DNA of 5,873 bases from Methylotenera sp. GTDB lineage: Bacteria > Pseudomonadota > Gammaproteobacteria > Burkholderiales > Methylophilaceae. Positions 5,566 to 5,873 of this stretch are shown here, one piece after another. Each line of letters starts with the position of its first letter. The first letter of the stretch is position 1. The stretch lies in assembly GCA_027310735.1 (NCBI GenBank), contig DAIDAH010000172.1:1-5873 (forward strand), read 5' to 3'. The position numbers and the translations under genes are program-made. The notes beneath the pieces were generated by a model, which had not been told where the DNA came from, made no database searches, and saw only the letters and a list, made by a program, of their open reading frames with translations.

Positions 5566-5873
5566 ATGATTTCTGTTCATAACCCAACTTCTGTTTTACT
5601 TGCTTCGAATGAGGGCGATGTTTCCGCATGGATTGAATCTTCTGCGAAGCGTTTCTCGCCTACCGAAGTCGAGTTGATTCGCAATGCCTGTGAGTTGGCT
5701 GCTCCGCTTTATTTCGGCCATACGGAGCTGACGGGTGCCACACTGTTGCAGCATGCACTTGGTGCGGCGACGATTCTCATCGACATGAACATGGATGTAG
5801 AAACAATCGTTGCGACTATATTGCATGCTGTGCCGGAGTATCTTGGCGATTGGCGGGCAACCCTTGAAACACG
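5566..5873 (+). CDS. relA: RelA-type (p)ppGpp synthetase, N-terminal part (3' truncated)
   Basis: The first 102 codons are present; the gene runs off the window. RelA makes (p)ppGpp on ribosomes with uncharged tRNA, setting off the stringent response. The visible part is the start of the N-terminal HD-type domain of the RelA/SpoT family: LTGATLLQHALGAATILIDM (55-74), then a segment ending ATILHAVPEYL (83-93). In SpoT and Rel the second segment reads LHDVIED; here the catalytic HD is HA (H87-A88) and the acidic pair is EY, so the hydrolase site should be dead, as in RelA enzymes. H63 matches the first metal-binding His. The start at 5566 gives the N-terminus I expect for betaproteobacterial RelA, but it has no ribosome-binding site and follows the short leader frame by 6 bases. 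The synthetase, TGS and ACT domains lie beyond the window and cannot be judged. Confidence 0.88.
   Translation, partial: MISVHNPTSVLLASNEGDVSAWIESSAKRFSPTEVELIRNACELAAPLYFGHTELTGATLLQHALGAATILIDMNMDVETIVATILHAVPEYLGDWRATLET

Overview
The window is an ordinary-looking chromosomal segment of a moderate-GC proteobacterium. A betaproteobacterium is most likely, perhaps of the Methylophilaceae type. This rests on remembered resemblance of the RelA N-terminus, the YeiE-like LysR regulator and the ETF-ubiquinone oxidoreductase, not on a search. No tRNA, rRNA, CRISPR array, transposase or phage gene was seen.

Layout. (1) 1-738, plus strand: the C-terminal four fifths of a LysR-family regulator close to E. 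coli YeiE/CysL; its DNA-binding domain lies outside the window. (2) 769-2427, plus: a complete electron-transfer flavoprotein:ubiquinone oxidoreductase, only 30 bases after the regulator and probably on the same transcript. (3) 2561-3091, plus: a four-helix inner-membrane protein of the UPF0114/YqhA family. (4) 3224-4501, minus: an NRAMP-superfamily metal transporter whose substrate-site motifs are not those of classical Mn/Fe transporters. (5) 4818-5156, minus: a small exported, highly charged protein with three copies of a short helical motif. (6) 5566 to the end, plus: the start of relA, carrying the degenerate HD motif of a synthetase-only enzyme.

The two gaps longer than 300 bases are not empty. 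The 316-base gap upstream of the transporter holds a likely terminator for the small exported protein gene, a second GC-rich hairpin and a perfect 14-base palindrome. The 409-base divergent gap between the small exported protein gene and relA holds candidate promoters for both directions, a 17-base direct repeat and a 29-codon open frame. That short frame has the best Shine-Dalgarno sequence in the window. It is in frame with relA and ends at a TAA only 6 bases before the relA ATG, which has no recognisable ribosome-binding site of its own. This leader arrangement is the most interesting thing here.

Functional links. LysR plus ETF-QO suggests regulated delivery of electrons from flavoprotein dehydrogenases to quinone, although no etfAB genes lie in the window. 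The transporter and the small exported protein point the same way and could share some read-through, but a hairpin between them argues for separate units. RelA links the region to the stringent response. Nothing shows that these six genes form one pathway.
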